Both the position numbers and the translations under genes were made by a program. A stretch of DNA of 25,674 bases from Eubacterium sp. (GTDB taxonomy: Bacteria; Bacillota; Clostridia; Oscillospirales; Acutalibacteraceae), in NCBI GenBank assembly GCA_029050995.1, contig JAIDLO010000057.1:1-25674 (forward strand). Direction: 5' to 3'. The notes under the pieces are model-generated. The model made no database searches, was not told the origin of the DNA, and worked only from the letters and a program-made list of their open reading frames with translations. Positions 14,784 to 21,796 of the stretch are shown piece by piece; the first letter of the stretch is position 1; each line of letters opens with the position of its first letter.

Positions 14784-16637
14784 TTAATAGTCAAAAGTCT
14801 TGGCGATATTCTTCTGCATATCTTCATACGCTGCTGCAACGGTTTCACTCTTTGAAACCTCTGCAACACCAACACGCCACCAGGATTCAAAACCAGGTGT
14901 CATTGTTTTAGGAAGCACTTTGATATCAAAAAGAACGGATTTCGTCTGCTTTTTAGCATCCTCAAGCGCAGCCTTAAGCTCTGCAGAATTTCTGATTGTA
15001 TAGCCCTTAGCACCGTAGCCCTCTGCAATCTTTGCAAAGTCAACTGCGATTTCATCGCCGTCAAGCATACCTGTTTTCGGATTTCTTGCGCGGAAAACTG
15101 TTCCGAAAGTATCCGTTCCCTGATTGTTCTGAAGATTCTCAATACAACCCCAGCCCATATTATCAAAGAGGCAGACATTAATTTTAAGATTTTCCTGAAG
15201 TGCAGTATAGAGCTCTGAATGCGCCATAAGGAAGGAGCCGTCTCCGCAGAAGGTATAAACCTCTGCATCAGGCTTAGCAAGCTTAGCACCAAGCGCACCG
15301 TTTACCTCATAGCCCATATTGGAATAGCCGTATTCCATATGATATGTACCGCGAGCCTTTGGTCTGAACAAGCGCTGCATATCGCCCGGAAGTGAGCCTG
15401 CTGAGCCAAGCGCGATATCCTCTTCGCCCATGAATTCATTAATAATACCGAGAGCAAGTGTCTGATTCAAACCGCCCTCAAGCTCTGTACTATAATAATC
15501 ATCAACAATAGCATCCCATTCAGCTTTTGCATCTGCAATTTCATTTGTATAAGCAGTTTTATAACCGGCACAGCTGTCAATAAGCGCAGAAAGTGCTTCT
15601 CTTGCATCAGCAACAATAGCTTCTGCATCCATTTTATAAGCATCAAACGGGCAGATATTAATGCCGAGAACCTTTCTGTTTTCATTAAAGAGCCATTTTG
15701 ATGAGGTTGTAAAGTCAGAAAATCTTGTACCTACGCCGATTACGAGGTCTGCATCTCTGCCGATTACATTGGCAGCCTTACCGCCTGTTACGCCGATACC
15801 GCCGAGATTGAGCGGATTTTTCCAATCAATTAAGCCCTTACCAGCCTGTGTTTCACTGATTGGAATATTATACTTTTCAGCAAATTCAAGAAGCTGCTTT
15901 TCAGCACCGCTGTAGCGAACACCGCCGCCGCAAACGATAATCGGCTTTTTAGCCTCCTTGATAAGAGCAGTTGCTCTTTCAAGCTGGGAAGCTGAAATCG
16001 GTCTTCTGTCTAAATGCCAAACACGCTTCTGAAGGAAATGCTCAGGATAATCATAAGCCTCGCCCTCAACATCCTGCGGCATAGCAAGGCAAACTGCACC
16101 TGTATCAGCAGGATCGGTAAGCACTCTCATTGCATTGATACAAGCTGTCATAAGCTGTTCAGGTCTTAAAATCCTGTCAAAATAATGGCAAACGCCCTTG
16201 AATGCATCTGTTACAGTTCTGCCGTAATTGTCAAAAAACTCTGCCTGCTGAAGAACAGGATCAGGCTGACGGCAAGCGAAAGTATCGCCCGGAAGAACAA
16301 GAAGCGGAATTCTGTTTGCAGTTGCACAACCGCAGGCTGTTACCATATTGGTTGCACCCGGACCGATAGAAGAAACGCATGGAATAATTGCTTTTCTGTC
16401 CATCTGCTTTGCATAAGCCATAGCAGCAAGCGCCATATTCTGCTCATTCTTGCCCTGATAGAATTTTAAATTGTGACCGCCCTGTTCAAGAGCCTGACCA
16501 ACGCCGACAACGCAGCCGTGGCCGAAAATGCCGAACATACCTGAAACAAATTTTGTTTCAACGCCGTCACATTCAATATACTGATTGTCAAGGAACTTAA
16601 CAAGCGCCTGTGACATTGTTAATCTTTCTCTTTTCAT
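14784..16637 (-). CDS. iolD: 3D-(3,5/4)-trihydroxycyclohexane-1,2-dione hydrolase
   Basis: This thiamine-diphosphate enzyme opens the ring of the IolE product to give 5-deoxy-glucuronate. The 617 residues show the three-domain ThDP-enzyme layout: N-terminal Pyr domain with likely catalytic Glu65 (GKNEQNMALAAMAYAK), central domain (about 215-350), and C-terminal PP domain with the ThDP motif starting CGDGS (464-468) and ending at Asn493 (LFDN). The N-terminus (RLTMSQALVKFLDNQYI) matches IolD rather than acetolactate synthase. The ATG at 16637 is preferred over Met8: AGAGG lies nine bases upstream in the last codons of iolG, and family members include the KxRLT stretch. The gene starts three bases after the iolG stop. 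Confidence 0.95.
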   Translation of the reverse strand: MKRERLTMSQALVKFLDNQYIECDGVETKFVSGMFGIFGHGCVVGVGQALEQGGHNLKFYQGKNEQNMALAAMAYAKQMDRKAIIPCVSSIGPGATNMVTACGCATANRIPLLVLPGDTFACRQPDPVLQQAEFFDNYGRTVTDAFKGVCHYFDRILRPEQLMTACINAMRVLTDPADTGAVCLAMPQDVEGEAYDYPEHFLQKRVWHLDRRPISASQLERATALIKEAKKPIIVCGGGVRYSGAEKQLLEFAEKYNIPISETQAGKGLIDWKNPLNLGGIGVTGGKAANVIGRDADLVIGVGTRFSDFTTSSKWLFNENRKVLGINICPFDAYKMDAEAIVADAREALSALIDSCAGYKTAYTNEIADAKAEWDAIVDDYYSTELEGGLNQTLALGIINEFMGEEDIALGSAGSLPGDMQRLFRPKARGTYHMEYGYSNMGYEVNGALGAKLAKPDAEVYTFCGDGSFLMAHSELYTALQENLKINVCLFDNMGWGCIENLQNNQGTDTFGTVFRARNPKTGMLDGDEIAVDFAKIAEGYGAKGYTIRNSAELKAALEDAKKQTKSVLFDIKVLPKTMTPGFESWWRVGVAEVSKSETVAAAYEDMQKNIAKTFDY

Positions 16638-16640
16638 AAA

Positions 16641-17654
16641 TTATGCCTCTATTTCTGAAAGCTTAACAGGTCTGTGCTCTTCAACAGATTTCTTAGCTGC
16701 AAGGCCAAGACGAAGAGCCTCTAAACCGTCATAAACAGTTGTCTGGGTTGGTTTATCGTTTAATACGCAGTCAATAAACTGAGTCATTTCATCTGTGAAG
16801 GACTGCATATATCTCTCAAGGAAGAAATAGAGTGGCTTATCAGAAGAATTGCCGTTTTCATCAATGAAAGAAACATTGGTTGGTGTATCATTTGCAGCTG
16901 AAGCCTGACCCTTTGAGCCGAAAACTTCAAGGCGCTGATCATAACCATAAGCAGCTTTACGGCAGTTATCAATAACGCCGATTGCACCGCTCTTGAATTT
17001 AAGAGCAACAAGCGCTGTATCAACATCGCCTGCTTCGCCGATTGCAGGATCTACCATAACAGTTGCATTTGCATAAACCTCTTCAACCTCACCGCCGATG
17101 AAGCGAGCCATATCAAAATCATGAACTGTCATATCAAGGAAGATACCGCCTGATACCTTAACATAAGAAACCGGTGGCGGCTCAGGATCACGGCTTGTAA
17201 TCTTGATTGTCTGAAGATTACCGATTTTGCCCTCATTTGCAAGATTCTTAATCTGCGCAAAGTTGTGATCATATCTTCTGTTAAATCCGATCTGAAGCTT
17301 AACACCTGCTTTATCAACAGCAGCGATAACTTTTTTGATTTTAGCAACTGTTAAATCAACAGGCTTTTCGCAGAAAATGTGCTTTCCTGCTTCTGCTGCT
17401 TCGCAAGCGATATCAGCGTGTGTATCTGTTGAAGAGCAGATAAGAACTGCATCAATTTCCGGATTATTAAGAATTTCATGATAATCCTGATAATAAGCAG
17501 GAATGTTTAATTCCTCTGCAACCTTTTTTGCGCCGTCAACATATATATCAGAAATAGCAACGATTTCTGCCTGTGGGATATGATAAGTAATTGACTTTGC
17601 GTGAACCTGACCGATACGGCCTGCACCGATAATGCCGACTTTAAGTTTTTCCAT
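16641..17654 (-). CDS. iolG: myo-Inositol 2-dehydrogenase
   Basis: IolG oxidises myo-inositol to 2-keto-myo-inositol with NAD+. The 337-residue GFO/IDH/MocA protein has the Rossmann motif GIIGAGRIG (7-15), the EKPVDL loop with catalytic Lys97, and LDMTVHDFDM with Asp174 and His178; this Lys/Asp/His set corresponds to the catalytic triad of Bacillus IolG. Related dehydrogenases act on other polyols, but the immediate iolD and iolE neighbours make inositol the likely substrate. It is the first gene of the operon, with AGAGGT upstream of the start and a promoter carrying a 15-bp palindrome. I see no iolB, iolC, iolJ or regulator next to it. Confidence 0.93.
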   Translation of the reverse strand: MEKLKVGIIGAGRIGQVHAKSITYHIPQAEIVAISDIYVDGAKKVAEELNIPAYYQDYHEILNNPEIDAVLICSSTDTHADIACEAAEAGKHIFCEKPVDLTVAKIKKVIAAVDKAGVKLQIGFNRRYDHNFAQIKNLANEGKIGNLQTIKITSRDPEPPPVSYVKVSGGIFLDMTVHDFDMARFIGGEVEEVYANATVMVDPAIGEAGDVDTALVALKFKSGAIGVIDNCRKAAYGYDQRLEVFGSKGQASAANDTPTNVSFIDENGNSSDKPLYFFLERYMQSFTDEMTQFIDCVLNDKPTQTTVYDGLEALRLGLAAKKSVEEHRPVKLSEIEA

Positions 17655-17682
17655 AAATGTGTACCTCTTTACTATATTTTTT

Positions 17683-17700
17683 GCACATAAAGCTATGCGC
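17683..17700 (-). promoter_or_regulatory. Short hairpin in the iolG leader
   Basis: On the minus strand GCGCATA and TATGTGC form a 7-bp stem around GCTT with one G-U pair. It lies between the predicted transcription start and the ribosome-binding site. There is no T-run after it, so it may be an mRNA 5' stabiliser or an operator half. Confidence 0.35.
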
Positions 17701-17715
17701 TTTTAGTCATTTTTT

Positions 17716-17744
17716 ATAGTATCACACGAAATATGATATTTCAA
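17716..17744 (-). promoter_or_regulatory. Sigma-A promoter of iolG-iolD-iolE
   Basis: On the minus strand -35 TTGAAA (17744-17739) and -10 TACTAT (17721-17716) are 17 bp apart. A perfect palindrome occupies the spacer and part of the -35. Confidence 0.7.
17728..17742. promoter_or_regulatory. Candidate operator in the iol promoter
   Basis: GAAATATGATATTTC is a perfect 15-bp palindrome with one central base. It overlaps the -35 box and the spacer of the iolG promoter, where a bound repressor would block polymerase. No regulator gene is adjacent, so the binding protein is unknown. Confidence 0.5.
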
Positions 17745-17803
17745 GATTAAGTTGTAAAAATTAATCAATAAAAAATCAAAAAAATTTATAGTAAAAAAGT
17801 ATA

Positions 17804-17832
17804 TTGCATTGGTAATAAATTAATTGTATAAT
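17804..17832 (+). promoter_or_regulatory. Sigma-A promoter of the TSCPD-glycosidase-lepB operon
   Basis: -35 TTGCAT (17804-17809) and -10 TATAAT (17827-17832) are 17 bp apart, 57 bases upstream of the first start codon. Confidence 0.8.
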
Positions 17833-17837
17833 AATTA

Positions 17838-17848
17838 GGATAATATCC
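17838..17848. promoter_or_regulatory. Palindrome at the transcription start of the TSCPD operon
   Basis: GGATAATATCC is a perfect 11-bp palindrome around one central base, with two more symmetric pairs (TT/AA) after a mismatch. It begins six bases past the -10, so it spans the predicted start of transcription, a possible operator position. Confidence 0.35.
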
Positions 17849-17889
17849 AAATTAAAATATGATGTTTTTAATTACAGGAGGTTAGAATT

Positions 17890-18144
17890 ATGACTTACAC
17901 ATACAAAACTTTCGGCACTTGCGCACAGCAGATTGAGATTGAAATAGATGAAGACGAAACCATTAAAAATGTTAAGTTTTTAGGGGGATGCAACGGCAAT
18001 CTTCAGGGAATAAGCAAGCTTGTTGAGGGTCAGAAAATTGATGATGTTATAGACAGGCTTAAGGGAATCAAATGCGGCTTCAAATCTACATCATGCCCGG
18101 ATCAGCTTGCATTGGCTTTAAAAGAAGTAAAGGAAAATTTTTAA
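17890..18144 (+). CDS. TSCPD domain protein (TIGR03905 type)
   Basis: An 84-residue protein that is almost entirely a TSCPD domain, a fold named for its Thr-Ser-Cys-Pro-Asp motif, here at 67-71. The same domain occurs at the C-terminus of B12-dependent ribonucleotide reductase (NrdJ). Four cysteines (11, 34, 62, 69) lie in conserved settings: GTCAQQIE, GGCNGNLQGI, KCGFKSTSCPDQLA. Metal or cofactor binding is plausible, but the function of the stand-alone family is not known. ACAGGAGGT upstream gives a strong start. It is the first gene of a plus-strand operon; the glycoside hydrolase starts one base past its stop codon. Confidence 0.88.
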   Translation: MTYTYKTFGTCAQQIEIEIDEDETIKNVKFLGGCNGNLQGISKLVEGQKIDDVIDRLKGIKCGFKSTSCPDQLALALKEVKENF

Positions 18145-18145
18145 T

Positions 18146-20479
18146 ATGTTTAAACTTGAAAGTAAAAATCTTAAAAGAGAATTTAAAGTTACTGAGGGCG
18201 CTTTATTCGCTTCTCAGATTATAAATACCGAATCGGGAATGCATTTTATTCCGGACGGAAACGGTTCTGAATTTACAGTAAAATTTGCAGACGGAGAGGA
18301 ATTCTCCTCCAAAGGCTTGCAGGTTATAGAGAGCGCTGAAAAAAACGGAAGACTGTTTTTCCGTTTTAAAGAGGTTATGGGCACAAGCGTTACAATGAGC
18401 TATCGTGTTTCCGCAAACAACATAACGATTGAAAAACAGCTTGCCATTCAGCAAAGCACGCCTAAGGTTATAGATTATATTGCACTTGAAAACATAGGTA
18501 TCATTAACGCAAATACCTCTTTTACAGTTCAGGGTGGCGAATCTGAGATTGACAGCTTTTATTCCAATCTCGGTCAGCCGTTTTACATAGACAGCTTATT
18601 CTTCGGCTGTGAATTCCCTGCAACAAAAAATATAATCAGTCACGGAAGAGGACAAATCCTTTACTATATCGGCAAAAGCGTTGAAGATAAATTAATCTGC
18701 CCAACAACTGTTATGGGCGGTGCAAAAAGCAATTTGCTTGTTGATTTGAGAAAATCATTCTTTGAATATATTGAAAGCATTGCGCTTCCTGCTCCAATCA
18801 GATTCCAGTACAACACCTGGTACGACAGAATGATGAATATTGATGCAAACAATATTCAGAAAGCATTTTATAATGTTGAAAGAGCCCTTTCTTCACACGG
18901 TGTACCTCCGCTTGACGGATATGTTATTGATGACGGCTGGAACAATTACAAAAACAGCTTTTGGAGCTTTAATCAGAACAAATTCCCGAACGGAATTCTG
19001 GACGCAAGCCACGCAGCAAAAAGCTTCGGCAGTGAATTCGGACTCTGGCTCGGACCGAGAGGCGGGTACAATTTCAACGGCAAATTCGGAAAAAGAATTG
19101 AAAAAGGCGGATTTGGATACTACAATGCAGAGGCAGACGAAATCTGCGTTGCTTCCCAAAAATATCTGGATAATCTTGAGAAATTCTTTATTCAGACAAC
19201 AAAAGAAAATGATATCGGCTATTGGAAATTAGACGGTTTCTGCCTTAAGCCATGCAAAAATGAGGCACACGACCATATTACCGGCGGCGATCATGATATG
19301 TATTTCGTTACGGAAATGTGGCACCGCTGGATAAAAATATTCAGAGCTATGCACACTGCAAGAGCAAAGCAGGGCAAAAAGCTTTGGATCAATATGACCT
19401 GCTATGTAAACCCATCTCCTTGGTGGCTTCAATATGTGAATTCCATTTGGCTTCAGAACAGCAATGATATCGGCTTTGCAGAAAACTATCCAAAGGGAAA
19501 GCAGGCACAGGTTGATTCTGCATTAACCTACAGGGACGGCAGATATTACGATTTTCTTGTTAAAAGAGGCTTGCAGTTCCCGCTTTCACGCATCTATAAC
19601 CACGAACCGATTTACGGTTATGAGGCTCATGTGAATTACAGTGATGACGAATTTGAAAAAGCATTTTACTGGAATGCATGCCGAGGCGCTGCTTTGAATG
19701 AGCTTTACATTTCAGAAGGTATGATGAACGAAAAAAAATGGAGCATACTTTCTGATGTTATTGATTGGCAAAAGAAGAATTATCACATTCTGAAAAACGC
19801 AATGTTTCTTGGCGGAGATCCTGCGGAAAACAATATTTATTGCTATTCCTGCTGGGATGAAAACGGAGAGGGCATTATTGCACTCCGCAATCCGACAAAC
19901 GAAGAAACCTCATTAACGCTTACCTTCAACAAGCTTATGGGATGTCCCGAAACATTAAACGGCGTTAAGAAATTCAACATTTACAACAAATCGGAAGCAG
20001 ACCACCAGGAAACCTTCAAATACAATGATAAGGTAAATATTACCCTTGCTCCTTTTGAAGTTAAAATTGTTCAATTCGGCGAACAGGACAACCGATATTC
20101 AGACACAAGATTTGGAAACGATTTTACAATCAGCTTTAACTTTGACGGAAATGACGGACTGATCTGCCAGAACAATGATATTATGATCAGTGTTGAAAAC
20201 GGCAGAATAAACGCAAATGTCGGAATTCTTCGTTTGAAATCAGAAAGCATTATCCGCGGCAATAAGCACAAGATTACGCTTGTTCGCGGAAAAAATAAAA
20301 TGCTTAAAATCTATATTGATGATACTTTGGACTGCTCAGGATACAGTGCTGCAGCAAAGAATACAATATCAACTGATTTAACAAGCAACGCTGATAACTT
20401 TAAGGTTACGGATTCGGCAACACCATATAATCAGATAATCACGCTTTCCGATATCTTAAAAAGGAAGAAAAAGAAATAG
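18146..20479 (+). CDS. Clan GH-D (GH36/alpha-galactosidase-like) glycoside hydrolase with C-terminal LamG-like domain
   Basis: A 777-residue protein with no signal peptide, so probably cytoplasmic. An N-terminal beta-rich part (about 1-215) is followed by a TIM barrel (about 218-560) with clan GH-D landmarks: NTWYD (223-227), VIDDGW (260-265), FGLWLGPRGG (298-307) and YWKLDGF (359-365). In GH36 the Asp of K-x-D is the nucleophile (here Asp363). Asp441 in LQNSNDIG is a candidate acid/base; this is inferred, not aligned. A beta-sandwich (about 560-645) and a LamG/ConA-like domain (about 655-760, with KHKITLVRGKNKMLKIYIDD) complete it. The exact family and substrate are uncertain; an alpha-galactoside or related sugar is most likely. 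Translation is probably coupled to the TSCPD gene, with AAAGGA inside that gene's end. lepB follows 19 bases later. Confidence 0.8.
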   Translation: MFKLESKNLKREFKVTEGALFASQIINTESGMHFIPDGNGSEFTVKFADGEEFSSKGLQVIESAEKNGRLFFRFKEVMGTSVTMSYRVSANNITIEKQLAIQQSTPKVIDYIALENIGIINANTSFTVQGGESEIDSFYSNLGQPFYIDSLFFGCEFPATKNIISHGRGQILYYIGKSVEDKLICPTTVMGGAKSNLLVDLRKSFFEYIESIALPAPIRFQYNTWYDRMMNIDANNIQKAFYNVERALSSHGVPPLDGYVIDDGWNNYKNSFWSFNQNKFPNGILDASHAAKSFGSEFGLWLGPRGGYNFNGKFGKRIEKGGFGYYNAEADEICVASQKYLDNLEKFFIQTTKENDIGYWKLDGFCLKPCKNEAHDHITGGDHDMYFVTEMWHRWIKIFRAMHTARAKQGKKLWINMTCYVNPSPWWLQYVNSIWLQNSNDIGFAENYPKGKQAQVDSALTYRDGRYYDFLVKRGLQFPLSRIYNHEPIYGYEAHVNYSDDEFEKAFYWNACRGAALNELYISEGMMNEKKWSILSDVIDWQKKNYHILKNAMFLGGDPAENNIYCYSCWDENGEGIIALRNPTNEETSLTLTFNKLMGCPETLNGVKKFNIYNKSEADHQETFKYNDKVNITLAPFEVKIVQFGEQDNRYSDTRFGNDFTISFNFDGNDGLICQNNDIMISVENGRINANVGILRLKSESIIRGNKHKITLVRGKNKMLKIYIDDTLDCSGYSAAAKNTISTDLTSNADNFKVTDSATPYNQIITLSDILKRKKKK

Positions 20480-20498
20480 AAAAGAGGAAATTTAATCC

Positions 20499-21467
20499 AT
20501 GATTTGCAAAAAATGCGGCTGCGATACTTTTATCAATGACGGCGATATGCTGGTATGCGCACAATGCGGCGCTGTAACAATTGACATGGGCATTGATTTA
20601 AATAAGAGTATCACAAATCAAATAAACGAAATAGAAATTGAAGCAGGAACGGAATCCAACGGAGTTCAGGCTCCGCCGCCTATTGAAAAGGTTATTGCAG
20701 AACAGCAAGCCAAGGTTGAGGCTGAAACAAAAAAAGAAGAAAACACTGCCGAACCCGAAACGGAAGCTGAAGAAATAACAGAAGAAGACAAAGGCAAAAA
20801 GAAAAAGCCAAAGGATAAAAAACGAGAAATTATAGAATTCTGCATACCGATTGTAATCGCTGCAGTTTTGGCTGCTATTATTAAACTGTTTATCCTTGCA
20901 AATGCAGTTGTTCCAACAGGCTCTATGATTCCAACCATCAATGAGAAAGACAGAATTATTGCAAGCAGACTGGCTTACATTTCAAATGATCCGGAAAGAT
21001 ATGACATTATCCTGTTCAGATTCCCGGATAATGAAGAAACAATATTCGTTAAGCGAATTCTTGGCTTCCCGGGCGAAACCATTAATGTCAGAGATGGCAA
21101 GGTTTATATTACGGAAGCAAACGGAAAAGAATTTGCCGCAGAAGACAGCTTTGTTAATTCCGCCGAAAAACCAACAGGCACTTCAGGTCCGTTTTATATT
21201 CCGCAGCAGGGCGAACAGATCACAACAGACGGAAGCTACTGCTACGCTGCAAACGGCGCAAATGTTGGCTCAACCTCTTTCCTCAGCAAATACTGCGAGG
21301 AAAAGGACGGAGAATATTATGTTAAAGAAAACTTATATTTCTGCATAGGCGATAACATTAATACTTCTATGGACTCAAGAGTATGGGCAAACAAATATGT
21401 ATCCCAAAGCAAAATTATCGGAAAAGCGATCTTTAAATACTATCCGAATTTTGAAAAGTTTGAATAA
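20499..21467 (+). CDS. lepB: Signal peptidase I with N-terminal zinc ribbon
   Basis: It cleaves signal peptides from exported proteins at the outer face of the membrane. The peptidase (about 108-322) has a membrane helix (111-135), the nucleophile Ser142 in VPTGSMIPT, the general base Lys185 in FVKRILGFPGE, and the C-terminal box GDNINTSMDSR (284-294). Residues 1-25 form a zinc ribbon, CKKC (3-6) and CAQC (20-23). An acidic, probably disordered linker (about 63-98) and a Lys-rich stretch (99-109) connect it to the helix. The ribbon would lie in the cytoplasm. Signal peptidases usually lack such a domain. A 40-residue insertion (about 213-255) lies between the catalytic Lys box and the last box. 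It is the last gene of the operon, before a 14-bp-stem terminator. Confidence 0.92.
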   Translation: MICKKCGCDTFINDGDMLVCAQCGAVTIDMGIDLNKSITNQINEIEIEAGTESNGVQAPPPIEKVIAEQQAKVEAETKKEENTAEPETEAEEITEEDKGKKKKPKDKKREIIEFCIPIVIAAVLAAIIKLFILANAVVPTGSMIPTINEKDRIIASRLAYISNDPERYDIILFRFPDNEETIFVKRILGFPGETINVRDGKVYITEANGKEFAAEDSFVNSAEKPTGTSGPFYIPQQGEQITTDGSYCYAANGANVGSTSFLSKYCEEKDGEYYVKENLYFCIGDNINTSMDSRVWANKYVSQSKIIGKAIFKYYPNFEKFE

Positions 21468-21486
21468 TAAAGGATAATATAAGTGT

Positions 21487-21526
21487 AAAGGGCATAGACT
21501 TGACAGTCTATGCCCTTTATTTTTTA
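21487..21526 (+). terminator. Rho-independent terminator after lepB
   Basis: Perfect 14-bp arms AAAGGGCATAGACT (21487-21500) and AGTCTATGCCCTTT (21505-21518) enclose TGAC, followed on the plus strand by ATTTTTTATTT. The convergent small gene ends at 21528, so the hairpin may also stop that transcript, though the minus-strand tail is less T-rich. Confidence 0.92.
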
Positions 21527-21527
21527 T

Positions 21528-21737
21528 TTACTGATTATTCATTACAAAATCTGCAAAATCCTTGTATGTATAATTATCCGGCTTATCCTGGTCATTAACA
21601 GCCTTGAAAAAGCAGTTTGGTATTTCCCCGTCTTTCAGGCATTTTGCCACGCAAGGGCTGCAGCCTTTTTCGTGGTTAACAGGATTAAGCGGACATTTTG
21701 CATCCTTACAGGTGCAGAATTTACTTAAATTTTTCAT
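21528..21737 (-). CDS. Small Cys-rich DUF6485 family protein
   Basis: A 69-residue protein with seven Cys and one His in a compact pattern: CTCKDAKC (8-15), NHEKGCSPCVAKC (21-33) and IPNCFF (39-44). This fits DUF6485, a small family seen in anaerobic Clostridia and Bacteroidetes; metal or Fe-S binding is plausible, but the function is unknown. GGAG lies eight bases upstream of the start. It sits directly downstream of the pyruvate oxidoreductase gene on the same strand, 59 bases away, beyond a terminator hairpin whose T-run abuts this gene's ribosome-binding site. I see no separate promoter, so it is probably expressed by read-through. The convergent plus-strand readings over this region look like shadows. 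Confidence 0.82.
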   Translation of the reverse strand: MKNLSKFCTCKDAKCPLNPVNHEKGCSPCVAKCLKDGEIPNCFFKAVNDQDKPDNYTYKDFADFVMNNQ

Positions 21738-21748
21738 TTTTTATCTCC

Positions 21749-21777
21749 AAAAATACAGGGCTGTCTTGCGACAGCCC
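21749..21777 (-). terminator. Terminator (probably leaky) after the pyruvate oxidoreductase gene
   Basis: Perfect arms GGGCTGTC (21758-21765) and GACAGCCC (21770-21777) enclose TTGC. On the minus strand the tail is TGTATTTTTGG, and the last bases are the start of the ribosome-binding site of the DUF6485 gene. The five-T run is short, consistent with partial read-through. Confidence 0.78.
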
Positions 21778-21796
21778 CAATTTATTTAGCTATATA

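Noticed and set aside
14900..15298. A 132-codon minus-strand frame within iolD
   Set aside because: It overlaps the ThDP-binding part of iolD in another frame on the same strand and has no domain or ribosome-binding site.
21510..21728. Plus-strand frames overlapping the DUF6485 gene
   Set aside because: They run through the lepB terminator and show no family pattern, while the minus strand encodes a coherent Cys-rich family member with a ribosome-binding site.
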